From contig DBRO01000030.1 of NCBI GenBank assembly GCA_002306005.1, positions 5,970 to 14,068 on the forward strand: a stretch of DNA of 8,099 bases, given 5' to 3'. Below the pieces are notes generated by a model. That model had not been told where the DNA came from and searched no databases. It saw nothing but the letters and a program-made list of their open reading frames with translations. Below are positions 1 to 6,233 of this stretch, in pieces; the stretch's first letter is position 1, and each line of letters opens with the position of its first letter. The translations under genes and the position numbers were made by a program. This DNA is from Ruminococcus sp. UBA1366 (GTDB taxonomy: Bacteria > Bacillota > Clostridia > Oscillospirales > Ruminococcaceae).

Positions 1-231
1 GTGTATATGGCAATGATGCGCTATATCGGATTTGATGCAACAACAGTATCCGGACTCACCTCCATGTCGGGCGGCGGCTATGGCGAACACACTTGGGTGG
101 AAGTCACGCTGGACGGCACGGTATATGTGTTCGACCCGCAGGTGGATGACAATATGTCCGGCTCCTCCATCAGCCATGCACGATTCTGCAAAAACTACGA
201 CGAGGTTTCAGAAAATTACATCAAGGAATAA
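1..231 (+). CDS. Transglutaminase-like domain protein, C-terminal part (5' truncated)
   Basis: The reading frame is open from the first base, so the start lies off the left edge and only the last 76 residues are seen. The pattern is that of the second half of a transglutaminase-like (papain-fold) domain. A helix ending in Y-I-G-F-D-A-T-T-V-S-G is followed by a Gly-rich turn, then EHTWVEV with the presumed catalytic His (visible residue 30), then VYVFDPQ with the presumed catalytic Asp (residue 45). In this family the catalytic Cys sits just before the helix with which the window begins, so it should be a few residues off the edge. Bacterial members are proteases, amidases or cross-linking enzymes, often secreted or wall-linked. 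The substrate cannot be inferred here. The gene ends at TAA and is followed 27 nt later by a terminator, so it is the last gene of its transcript. The family call is fairly safe; full length and localisation are unknown. Confidence 0.7.
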   Translation: MYMAMMRYIGFDATTVSGLTSMSGGGYGEHTWVEVTLDGTVYVFDPQVDDNMSGSSISHARFCKNYDEVSENYIKE

Positions 232-258
232 TTCCGGTATCTCCGGTAAGCACTGTTT

Positions 259-289
259 CCTGCGAAGGCAAATGCTTTCGCAGGTTTTT
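259..289 (+). terminator. Rho-independent terminator of the transglutaminase-like gene
   Basis: Positions 259-269 (CCTGCGAAGGC) pair with 274-284 (GCTTTCGCAGG) over 11 bp with one G-T wobble, around an AAAT loop. TTTTT follows directly at 285-289. It lies 27 nt after the stop codon at 231, as expected for termination of the upstream gene. Confidence 0.85.
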
Positions 290-319
290 CGTATGGCGGA
301 ATCAAAACGCCCAAAAGGT

Positions 320-334
320 ACGAAAACGTTTATC
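320..334. promoter_or_regulatory. Possible LacI-family operator (cre-like palindrome)
   Basis: Positions 324-331 read AAACGTTT, a perfect 8-bp palindrome with the central CG typical of LacI/GalR-family operators. The wider 15-base stretch resembles a catabolite-responsive element (WTGNAARCGNWWWCA) but misses it at about three positions. It lies about 70 bp upstream of the -35 box of the adjacent LacI-family gene. It could therefore be an autoregulatory site, a site for another LacI-family protein, or chance in an AT-rich gap. Confidence 0.3.
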
Positions 335-402
335 ATATCATACAAAGAAACCGCTGCGCTTTTGTACAAACAAACATTTTTCATTAAATCTGCTTAAAAG
401 TC

Positions 403-431
403 TTGAAATTGCGTGAAAAAAACTATATCAT
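403..431 (+). promoter_or_regulatory. Sigma-A-type promoter of the LacI-family gene
   Basis: TTGAAA at 403-408 (5 of 6 to TTGACA) is separated by exactly 17 nt from TATCAT at 426-431 (5 of 6 to TATAAT), within an AT-rich stretch. The implied start of transcription is near 438. That leaves a leader of about 30 nt containing the ribosome binding site at 451-457 before the ATG at 469. No other promoter of this quality was seen between 290 and 468. Confidence 0.65.
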
Positions 432-468
432 AGAATAAGATATTAATTAAAGAAGGAATTATACCGGC

Positions 469-1479
469 ATGAAAAAAAGTGTAACTATGAGTGATATCGC
501 AAAACGGCTAAAAATCAGCAACGTAACCGTTTCGAATGCGCTTTCCGATAAGGATGGCGTTAGTGAGGAACTGCGCGAAAAGATCAAACAAACCGCTGCT
601 GAAATCGGTTACAAATTCACCCCCGGCAGAAAAGGCGATAAGCAGTTGAAATCGGAAAACATCGGTGTCATCATCCCGGAACGCTATATCGGGCCGTATG
701 GATCGTTTTACTGGGCACTGTATAATTCCATCATTCAAGAACTGATGAAACTGCATTGCTATTGCATGCTTGAAATCATAAAATATGATTCGGAAAAAGA
801 ACTGAAAACGCCCAACATGATTACAGAGGGCAAAATCTCCGGCTTGATTATTATCGGGCAGGTTTCCAGCGAATATGCCGCGTTTATCAGCAAGAACTTT
901 TCGCCCTATATTTTTGTGGATTTCTATGACAAATATATCGATGCGGACTGCATTGTGACCGACAGCTATTACGGAATGTATCGATTGACGGATTATCTCA
1001 TTAGCATGGGCCACCGCGAAATCGGCTTTATCGGCTCCGTACACGCTACGCAAAGCATCCAGGATCGCTATATGGGCTATGTGAAGGCAATGAACGAGAA
1101 TGCTCTGGAAGTCTGTGCGGAATGGACCTTGCCGGATCGGGACGAAAGCGGCGTGTATATCACCATTCCACTGCCGGAAAAGATGCCGACCGCCTTTGTC
1201 TGCAACTGCGATGAGGTTGCATATATCTTTATGCGCCAGTTGAAGGAAGCCGGTTACCAGATCCCGGAGGATATTTCCCTTGTGGGCTACGATAACTATG
1301 TTGCGCACAGTATGGAAACACCGTCCATTACCACGTTTGAAATCAGCATCGTCGACATGGCAACAACCGCTGCGCAAACCATCGTGGATAAAATCCGTTC
1401 TAAGGACAGCAGTCCGGTGCGAAAAATGCTCATCGGCAAGTTAATTCTCAAAGAATCCGTAAAGAAACTTGCGGACTAA
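469..1479 (+). CDS. LacI/GalR-family transcriptional regulator
   Basis: A 336-residue DNA-binding repressor or activator of usual LacI-family length. Residues 5-25 form the lac-type helix-turn-helix (VTMSDIAKRLKIS followed by NVTVSNALS), and GVSEELREKI (30-39) gives its third helix. Residues 63-330 are a periplasmic-binding-protein-like effector domain, with SENIGVIIP at its start, GHREIGFIGS (181-190), RYMGY (200-204), ISLVGYDNY (269-277) and SITTFEISIVDMA (286-298). The linker at 51-60 (TPGRKGDKQL) lacks the usual R-P-N-x-x-A-R-x-L hinge-helix pattern, so operator binding or its coupling to effector may be unusual. AGAAGGA at 451-457 is the ribosome binding site, a little far (11 nt) from the ATG. 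The gene is transcribed alone, and no transport or sugar-enzyme gene is beside it. Effector and regulon therefore cannot be deduced; a sugar or sugar derivative is the family default. Confidence 0.9.
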   Translation: MKKSVTMSDIAKRLKISNVTVSNALSDKDGVSEELREKIKQTAAEIGYKFTPGRKGDKQLKSENIGVIIPERYIGPYGSFYWALYNSIIQELMKLHCYCMLEIIKYDSEKELKTPNMITEGKISGLIIIGQVSSEYAAFISKNFSPYIFVDFYDKYIDADCIVTDSYYGMYRLTDYLISMGHREIGFIGSVHATQSIQDRYMGYVKAMNENALEVCAEWTLPDRDESGVYITIPLPEKMPTAFVCNCDEVAYIFMRQLKEAGYQIPEDISLVGYDNYVAHSMETPSITTFEISIVDMATTAAQTIVDKIRSKDSSPVRKMLIGKLILKESVKKLAD

Positions 1480-1486
1480 ATCCAAC

Positions 1487-1562
1487 AAAAAAACACGCCC
1501 CTTTTGCTGCGTTCCGGTATCGTTTGATACAAACGGAATCCAAACAAAGAGGGCGTTTTTTT
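1487..1562. terminator. Composite bidirectional terminator between converging genes
   Basis: An outer stem pairs CGCCC (1496-1500) with GGGCG (1551-1555) and continues, after a C/A mismatch and a G-T wobble, as TTTG with CAAA. Inside are GTTCCG (1511-1516) with CGGAAT (1534-1539) and GTATC (1517-1521) with GATAC (1526-1530), closed by a GTTT loop. TTTTTTT at 1556-1562 serves the plus-strand LacI-family gene. The A run at 1487-1493 gives a U run on the minus strand after the same stem and so ends the rsmB-to-spoVM operon. It starts 8 nt after the stop codon of the LacI-family gene. Confidence 0.85.
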
Positions 1563-1580
1563 GCCGTAACGGCATTTGTG

Positions 1581-1664
1581 CTACTCTGCTTCTTTTTTAA
1601 TTCCAAAAATCAGCCGGAAAAACCCGGAGAGCAGTTTTGGACTTTTCACAACAATCACTTTCAT
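1581..1664 (-). CDS. spoVM: SpoVM-like stage V sporulation peptide (27 aa)
   Basis: The minus strand has an ATG at 1664 and a TAG at 1583-1581, encoding 27 residues beginning MKVIVVKSPK. Aligned without gaps to my memory of Bacillus subtilis SpoVM (26 residues, starting MKFYTIKLPK), it shares M1, K2, K7, P9, K10, L12, G14, R17 and G21. Pro9 is the residue known to matter for SpoVM function. Residues 11-22 are hydrophobic with a single Arg, followed by a charged KKEAE tail, consistent with a shallowly inserted amphipathic helix. In Bacillus, SpoVM recognises the convex forespore membrane, anchors SpoIVA for coat assembly and allows cortex formation. AAAGGA at 1674-1679 lies 9 nt before the ATG. 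The position directly after thiN matches the Bacillus order (thiN-spoVM), which strongly supports the call. The gene is too short for most gene finders. A sigma-E promoter would be expected, but I found no convincing one. Confidence 0.88.
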   Translation of the reverse strand: MKVIVVKSPKLLSGFFRLIFGIKKEAE

Positions 1665-1673
1665 GGCAAACCG

Positions 1674-1679
1674 TCCTTT
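1674..1679 (-). promoter_or_regulatory. Ribosome binding site of spoVM-like gene
   Basis: AAAGGA on the minus strand lies 9 nt upstream of the ATG at 1664. It supports translation of a gene that would otherwise rest only on short-peptide similarity. Confidence 0.75.
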
Positions 1680-1692
1680 CGCAAATCACGCA

Positions 1693-1712
1693 AGCCGCAA
1701 CGCTCTGCGGCT
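1693..1712 (-). other. Hairpin in the thiN-spoVM intercistronic spacer
   Basis: AGCCGCA (1693-1699) pairs perfectly with TGCGGCT (1706-1712), giving a 7-bp GC-rich stem with a 6-nt loop. It sits between the thiN stop (1735) and the spoVM ribosome binding site (1679). No U run follows on either strand, so it does not look like a complete terminator. It could be an RNA stability or processing element, or chance. Confidence 0.45.
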
Positions 1713-1734
1713 CTTTGTATTATGGTATGCCCTG

Positions 1735-2385
1735 TTAAAAAAACTGTTCCTCATTATTTGCTTGAATGACAAGCATTTTTCCGGAAAGAAACGAAATTCC
1801 GGCATAATCTGCGGTAATTTCATTGGAAATACCAATGGGAAATCCATCCGTAATCCGGGCATTTTTCAGCGGATATTTCACCCCGCGCAAAGTCACGCCC
1901 TCCAACGCACCGCCATAAGCAAATACAGAAAGCGTAAAACCCGCCCGTCGCGGAAATTGATATTCTCCCGCGCATAACAGCCGCACTTCGCAATCCTGCG
2001 TAAAAATCCTGCCCGCAGCGCCGTGTTCCAGTAAATACGCAAGCGTCTGGATATTCGCCATCGTATGGTCCAGCCTGCCGCCCAGCCCGCCTAGAATCGT
2101 AATATCCGTAAATCCACGCGCCAACGCCAACCGAACTGCCAGCATGGTGTCCGTGTCATCCTTTTCAGCAGGCGTGCGGATTGCCTCTCCTCTGTAATCC
2201 TCCGGAAACGCACTGGAATCAAAATCGCCTACCAGCAAATCCACCGCAATTCCCAGCCGCTTTGCCGTCGTGTATCCCGAATCTGCGGCAATCACAAACG
2301 GTTTTTGCCGGCACAGCACGGACAAATCCGGCTCACCCGCCTCGCCGCCGGCGACAATCAAACAGCTTAACTTTTGTGTTCCCAT
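1735..2385 (-). CDS. thiN: Thiamine pyrophosphokinase
   Basis: A cytoplasmic enzyme transferring pyrophosphate from ATP to thiamine to make the cofactor thiamine pyrophosphate (salvage route). The 216-residue length is normal. Family motifs appear in order: an N-terminal strand LIVAGG (9-14), AADSG (33-37), LLVGDFDS (50-57) with substrate/Mg-binding acidic residues, EKDDTD (74-79), and GGLGGRLDH (99-107), which is the most diagnostic. The C-terminal thiamine-binding beta domain carries GVTLRGVKYPL (163-173) and GISNE (185-189). The ATG at 2385 lies inside the end of rsgA (19-nt overlap) with only a weak GGGA before it, so translation is probably coupled to rsgA. A TTG at codon 9 is the alternative start but has no ribosome binding site. 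The 3' neighbour is the spoVM-like gene. Bacillus has rpe between rsgA and thiN; here it is absent. Confidence 0.93.
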   Translation of the reverse strand: MGTQKLSCLIVAGGEAGEPDLSVLCRQKPFVIAADSGYTTAKRLGIAVDLLVGDFDSSAFPEDYRGEAIRTPAEKDDTDTMLAVRLALARGFTDITILGGLGGRLDHTMANIQTLAYLLEHGAAGRIFTQDCEVRLLCAGEYQFPRRAGFTLSVFAYGGALEGVTLRGVKYPLKNARITDGFPIGISNEITADYAGISFLSGKMLVIQANNEEQFF

Positions 2386-3260
2386 TCCCGGTACTGCCGT
2401 GCCTCCTCATACATTTTTGCATAGCTTTCGTGCCGCGACTGCGACACTTCCCCATTTTGAACTGCTTCCAGCACCGCACAGCCCTTCTCCACGGTGTGCG
2501 AGCATCCCCGGAACCGGCAATTCCCCATAAACGGCGTAAATTCTCGAAAACAATCCGCTAAATCTTCTTTGCGAATATACTCATACCGATCGGTTTCCAA
2601 CGTGGAAAACCCCGGTGTATCAGCAAGATACCCGCCCCCGTCCAGCGGATACAGCTCCACATGGCGAGTCGTGTGCTTGCCCCTGCCCAGCTTCCGGCTA
2701 ATTTCTCCCGTAGCAAGCCCCAAATCCGGCAGCATCCAATTCAGAAGCGAACTTTTCCCCACGCCGGTGTTGCCCGTAAAAGCAGCAAACTTTCCTTGCA
2801 GGAATTCCTTGATTGGCGGCACACCTACCCCGGTGGAATTATCCGCCTCAAACACCGGAAACCCCGCACGACGATACAGTGCAGCATAGCTTTGCGAATC
2901 TGCCAAATCCGTTTTTGTGAACACGATTACCGGAGCAATCTGTTTGTATTCGGCAATGGCAAGAAACTTGTCCAACAAAAGCAGATTTGGCGCCGGTTCC
3001 GTCACAGAATTGACAAACACCAGACAATCCAAATTGGCAAGCGGCGGACGTACCAGTTCATTTTTGCGCGTTAAAACTTCCACAATCAGCGCATCCTCCG
3101 GCAAAATCTCTACGCGGTCACCGCAAACCGGCGTAATGCCCTTCTTCCGGAACACGCCCCGCGCTTTACATAGATATACGCCAACGGAGGTTTCTACAGT
3201 GTAGAATCCTCCGGTTGCTTTTGTAATCATGCCGTACAGTTTCTGCGTATCGGCATCCAT
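2367..3260 (-). CDS. rsgA: Ribosome small-subunit-dependent GTPase A
   Basis: A circularly permuted GTPase (CpgA/YloQ in Bacillus) that checks late 30S subunit maturation. At 297 residues it has the family length. An OB-fold domain occupies about 1-70. The G motifs follow in permuted order: G4 TKTD (115-118), G1 GNTGVGKS (163-170), G2 in GKHTTRH (194-200) and G3 DTPG (214-217). The C-terminal zinc domain has ligands C248, C253, H255 and C261. G4 reads TKTD rather than the common NKxD, a variation I believe occurs in this family. The ATG lies 2 nt after the prkC stop, and GAGGA inside the last prkC codons is its likely ribosome binding site, so translation is coupled. A Met at residue 11 is a less likely start, since family members usually have several residues before the first strand. 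In Bacillus the protein is phosphorylated by PrkC, its operon neighbour here too. Confidence 0.95.
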   Translation of the reverse strand: MDADTQKLYGMITKATGGFYTVETSVGVYLCKARGVFRKKGITPVCGDRVEILPEDALIVEVLTRKNELVRPPLANLDCLVFVNSVTEPAPNLLLLDKFLAIAEYKQIAPVIVFTKTDLADSQSYAALYRRAGFPVFEADNSTGVGVPPIKEFLQGKFAAFTGNTGVGKSSLLNWMLPDLGLATGEISRKLGRGKHTTRHVELYPLDGGGYLADTPGFSTLETDRYEYIRKEDLADCFREFTPFMGNCRFRGCSHTVEKGCAVLEAVQNGEVSQSRHESYAKMYEEARQYREWEHKS

Positions 3261-3262
3261 AT

Positions 3263-5431
3263 CTATTCTGCTTCCTCGTTGTCGGTTTCCGCATTTGCCG
3301 GCTCATGATCCGATGCCGTTGGCGTCGGTGTTGTTGTCGTTGGCGCCGGTGTTGTTGTCGTTGTTGTCGTTGTTGTCGTTGCTGGCGGTGCCGTTGTTGT
3401 CGTCGTAGTTTCCTCCACATCGTTAATGCTCAGGAACGCATCCTCGTCCAACAAGGTTTGGGTGGCTTTTTGGTTGGCATAATCCACCTTGTATTTTGCG
3501 TAAACAACCGTCTTGCCAGTCTTCGCGTTCTTCATCTTGACGGTAACTTCGCCGTCGCCCTCGCCCTCTACGGAAAACTCCAGTTTTCCGCCCGCGATCA
3601 ACGCAGCCTCGTCCAATGTTTGCGAATCATACTTCGTGGCATATTTGTAAACAATCATCTCAAATGTGCCATCAACACCTTCTGGAATTGGCAGTTTGAT
3701 CTTCACCGTCTGTGTGACTTCTTTTCCGGTAGAAACCTGAAGCTCCACTTCGTCACTGGTTTTCGCATACGTTTTTCCAGTCGGCGACTGCGTAATTACC
3801 TTGCCGGCGTTTTCCGTAATATTGACTTCGGTAATCTTTATGTTCTCAAATCCGGCGGCCTTCAGTGCATCAATTGCTTCCTGCTGTTCCATATCCACAA
3901 CATTGGGTACGGGCTTGCTGCCATCGGAAGCCGGGCCCTTGCTGACATATACCGTCATCGAACTGCCCTTTGCTGCGTCCTCACCAGCCGCAGGATTGGT
4001 GCGAATGACCTTGCCCTCGTCCTCATCGCTGTACTCCTCGGCGGCAATCACCTTGCCAAAGCCGTACTGCTTGATGCGATTCACTAAATCATCATCATAA
4101 ACCTCACCCACGACATCGGGTGCAGAGATCTGCTTTGCGCCCTTGCTGACCGTCAAATTAATGACTTTACCTTCCGCAACGCTTTTGCCTTCTTTTACGT
4201 CCTGCTCAAAAATAATGCCGCTGTCGTAATCGGAGTTATACTCTTCAGTTGCTTTTAAGTTAAACTTTTCACTGTACTGATCCACCGCGTCTTCGTAGGA
4301 CATCCCCACAAAATTCGGAACATTTATATTTTTAGCGGTACTGTTATCATCTCCGGAACTTAAAATCGTAATCAGGATTACCACTGCGGCAATAATCACA
4401 ATACCCACAGCAGAAGCCGCTAAGATCGGCACAACATAGGAACGTTTTTCTTCCACTTCCTCATCGTCGTAATACTCGTCATCATCCTCGTATTCCTCCG
4501 CATACGGCGTGTTTTCGGCAGGCGTAACCGGCTTAAAATACCGCGTGGAACCGGATTCATCCGCGCCGGCATAGACTTTTGTCATATAGCCGAACACCAC
4601 AGTCGGGTTCATTTTAAATGTGTCAATATCCTTAATCATTTCCGCTGCGGACTGATAGCGCTTCGCCGGATTTTTCTCCATGGCGTGCACCACAATTTCC
4701 TCCAGCGCCGCCGGTATGGTGGAAACAATATCCCGTGGGTACGGAGCGGTTTCCTGCATATGCATCAGGGCAATCGCCACCGGATTATCCCCATCAAACG
4801 GCTTTGTTCCGGTGAGCATTTCATACAGCATCACACCCACGGAATAAATATCACTGCGCTCGTCGGTAATATCCCCCCGTGCCTGTTCGGGCGAAATATA
4901 ATGTACGGAACCAATCGTCTTATCAGACAGTGTTTTGCCATCCACGCGGGAGAACCGCGCAATGCCAAAATCCATGACTTTCACCGTTCCGTCGGCAAAA
5001 ATCATGATATTCTGCGGTTTAATATCCCTGTGTACAATGCCCCGATCATGGGCATGCTGCAACGCACGCAGCACCTGCGTAATAAAATGCAGCGCATCCT
5101 TCCAGCGCAGCGCGCCCTGCTGTTCCATGAATTCTTTCAGGGTGATTCCGTCAATATATTCCATCACGATATATTGAATTTCATCGGAAAAGCCCAGATC
5201 ATAGATTTTCACAATATTCGGGTGGGAAAGCACCGCAATTGCTTTGCTTTCGTTCCGGAATCTTCTTAAGAACTCCTCGCTTCCGGAAAATTCATTCTTC
5301 AGAATTTTTACTGCAACGGTTCTGTTTTCCATCAGATCCACCGCTTTATAAACGTCCGCCATGCCGCCGATGCCAATCAGCTCGGTAATTTCATAGCGGC
5401 CGTCCAACTTCTTTCCGATATTGAGATCCAT
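3263..5431 (-). CDS. prkC: PASTA-domain Ser/Thr protein kinase, membrane-bound
   Basis: An eukaryotic-type kinase that senses muropeptides or lipid II outside and phosphorylates cytoplasmic proteins. The kinase domain (about 13-272) has the Gly loop GIGGMADVY (20-28), ATP-binding K42, catalytic HRDIKPQN (134-141), DFG (154-156) and an activation segment with T167, T172 and SPE (180-182). A very acidic juxtamembrane stretch (311-328) precedes one transmembrane helix (about 333-357). Three PASTA repeats follow at about 367-431, 432-500 and 505-569. Residues 572-668 form a further beta-rich-looking region that is not a PASTA repeat. A Thr/Pro tail (675-705) and an acidic end close the 722-residue protein; B. 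subtilis PrkC has about 650. TAGGAGG lies 7 nt before the ATG at 5431, the best ribosome binding site in the operon. It stands 52 nt after stp, the usual phosphatase partner. Confidence 0.95.
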   Translation of the reverse strand: MDLNIGKKLDGRYEITELIGIGGMADVYKAVDLMENRTVAVKILKNEFSGSEEFLRRFRNESKAIAVLSHPNIVKIYDLGFSDEIQYIVMEYIDGITLKEFMEQQGALRWKDALHFITQVLRALQHAHDRGIVHRDIKPQNIMIFADGTVKVMDFGIARFSRVDGKTLSDKTIGSVHYISPEQARGDITDERSDIYSVGVMLYEMLTGTKPFDGDNPVAIALMHMQETAPYPRDIVSTIPAALEEIVVHAMEKNPAKRYQSAAEMIKDIDTFKMNPTVVFGYMTKVYAGADESGSTRYFKPVTPAENTPYAEEYEDDDEYYDDEEVEEKRSYVVPILAASAVGIVIIAAVVILITILSSGDDNSTAKNINVPNFVGMSYEDAVDQYSEKFNLKATEEYNSDYDSGIIFEQDVKEGKSVAEGKVINLTVSKGAKQISAPDVVGEVYDDDLVNRIKQYGFGKVIAAEEYSDEDEGKVIRTNPAAGEDAAKGSSMTVYVSKGPASDGSKPVPNVVDMEQQEAIDALKAAGFENIKITEVNITENAGKVITQSPTGKTYAKTSDEVELQVSTGKEVTQTVKIKLPIPEGVDGTFEMIVYKYATKYDSQTLDEAALIAGGKLEFSVEGEGDGEVTVKMKNAKTGKTVVYAKYKVDYANQKATQTLLDEDAFLSINDVEETTTTTTAPPATTTTTTTTTTPAPTTTTPTPTASDHEPANAETDNEEAE
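3326..3377 (-). repeat. Tandem repeats encoding the Thr/Pro tail of PrkC
   Basis: On the plus strand the 9-mer GTTGTTGTC occurs three times in perfect tandem at 3351-3377. A 17-base unit, CGGTGTTGTTGTCGTTG, occurs at 3326-3342 and again at 3347-3363, 21 bp apart. Read on the coding strand these are runs of Thr codons (ACA/ACG/ACC) broken by Pro and Ala. Units are multiples of three, so copy-number change would alter tail length without a frameshift. Confidence 0.8.
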
Positions 5432-5483
5432 CTGTCTGCCTCCTATTTCTTCGTATCAAACCCGCAGCATTTTCCGCCGCTGG

Positions 5484-6233
5484 CTATTCTACTGAATCCT
5501 CCTGATAAATAAATGCTACCGTGATATTGTCACTGCTGCTGTTACGTTTTGCAAGTTCCACCAGAGCCTGCGCCGCGTCGCCGTTATTTTCACGGATGGT
5601 TTGTAAAATCTCCTCGTCCGTGCAGCAGCTTGTCAGTCCGTCGCTACAAAGCAAAACCACGGAATGCTCCGTAAGTTCTATTTCAAAATAATCCGCTTCC
5701 ACTTCCGGCTCTACGCCGACGGCTTTGGTAATCACATTCCGCATACTGTGGCTGCGAACCGTGTCCTTATCAATCTGCCCTTGTTCCAGCAGCATTTCCA
5801 CATAGGTGTGATCCACCGTAATCTGCGTGATTCCATCGTCGTCAATTCGATACGCCCGGCTGTCGCCCACGCTTGCCACAAAGGCAGTGTCCGCAGTTGC
5901 CAAAACCGCCACACAGGTGGTTCCCATGCCGGCTTTTTCGCTTTCCTCGGTGCTTTTGCGATATACCACGGCATTTGCCGCGCCAATACTGGTCAGCAGT
6001 AAATTCCGGATACTGTTAAAGCTCATGCCCGGTCGGTAATTTTCAGTCAGCCGTTCAAAAATGATCTCAATCGCAGTCTGGCTTGCCTCACTGCCGTGAG
6101 CAGCACCACCCATACCGTCGCAAACCACTGCCACGGCGGTGCTGTCTCCAAGCAAATCTGTCCGTACGCGGTCCTGATTTTCTTTTCTGACTAAGCCTTG
6201 ATCCGTATGTGATGTGACGTACAAGCAGTTCAC
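5484..6233 (-). CDS. stp: PP2C-family Ser/Thr protein phosphatase
   Basis: The metal-dependent (Mn/Mg) phosphatase that reverses PrkC phosphorylation; called prpC in Bacillus. The 249 residues hold the complete PP2C motif set: RKENQD (16-21), VCDGMGG (37-43), GTT (104-106), SVGDSRAYR (121-129), VDHTYV (140-145), MRNVITKAVG (164-173), CSDGL (196-200) and SSDNITVAF (233-241). Metal-binding candidates are D21, D39, D198 and D235. It is soluble, with no signal or membrane segment. The GTG at 6233 lies only 2 nt after AAAGGA, which is tight. A TTG at codon 4 (6224) is 11 nt from it and would give an N-terminus of the length seen in Bacillus PrpC, so the true start may be three codons later. It starts 6 nt after rlmN and is followed by prkC. 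Confidence 0.95.
   Translation of the reverse strand: MNCLYVTSHTDQGLVRKENQDRVRTDLLGDSTAVAVVCDGMGGAAHGSEASQTAIEIIFERLTENYRPGMSFNSIRNLLLTSIGAANAVVYRKSTEESEKAGMGTTCVAVLATADTAFVASVGDSRAYRIDDDGITQITVDHTYVEMLLEQGQIDKDTVRSHSMRNVITKAVGVEPEVEADYFEIELTEHSVVLLCSDGLTSCCTDEEILQTIRENNGDAAQALVELAKRNSSSDNITVAFIYQEDSVE

Noticed and set aside
232..241. Ten-base direct repeat TTCCGGTATC shared with the terminator region (1512-1521)
   Set aside because: It is too short and isolated to be an attachment site or element boundary, and no mobile-element genes lie between the copies.
331..341. Repeated TATCAT as extra -10 boxes upstream of the LacI-family gene
   Set aside because: No TTGACA-like box lies 16-18 nt upstream of either copy, while the 403-431 pair has ideal spacing.
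508..1377. 289-codon minus-strand open frame antisense to the LacI-family gene
   Set aside because: It is a shadow of a well-supported regulator gene. Its product shows no recognisable domain.
1722..1729. CATACCAT on the minus strand as a sigma-E -10 box for spoVM
   Set aside because: Seven of eight bases match the consensus, but 13-15 nt upstream there is no -35-like sequence (GGAACAG instead). It is not listed as a promoter.
1524..1977. Plus-strand open frames of 81 and 133 codons between the LacI-family gene and thiN
   Set aside because: They run through the terminator, antisense to the spoVM-like gene and to thiN. They have no family-like motifs or convincing ribosome binding site, and composition explains them.
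3305..4087. Plus-strand 260-codon frame beginning with a Cys/Arg-rich repeat
   Set aside because: It is antisense to prkC. The CRWRRC-like pattern is only the reverse reading of the Thr-codon repeats.
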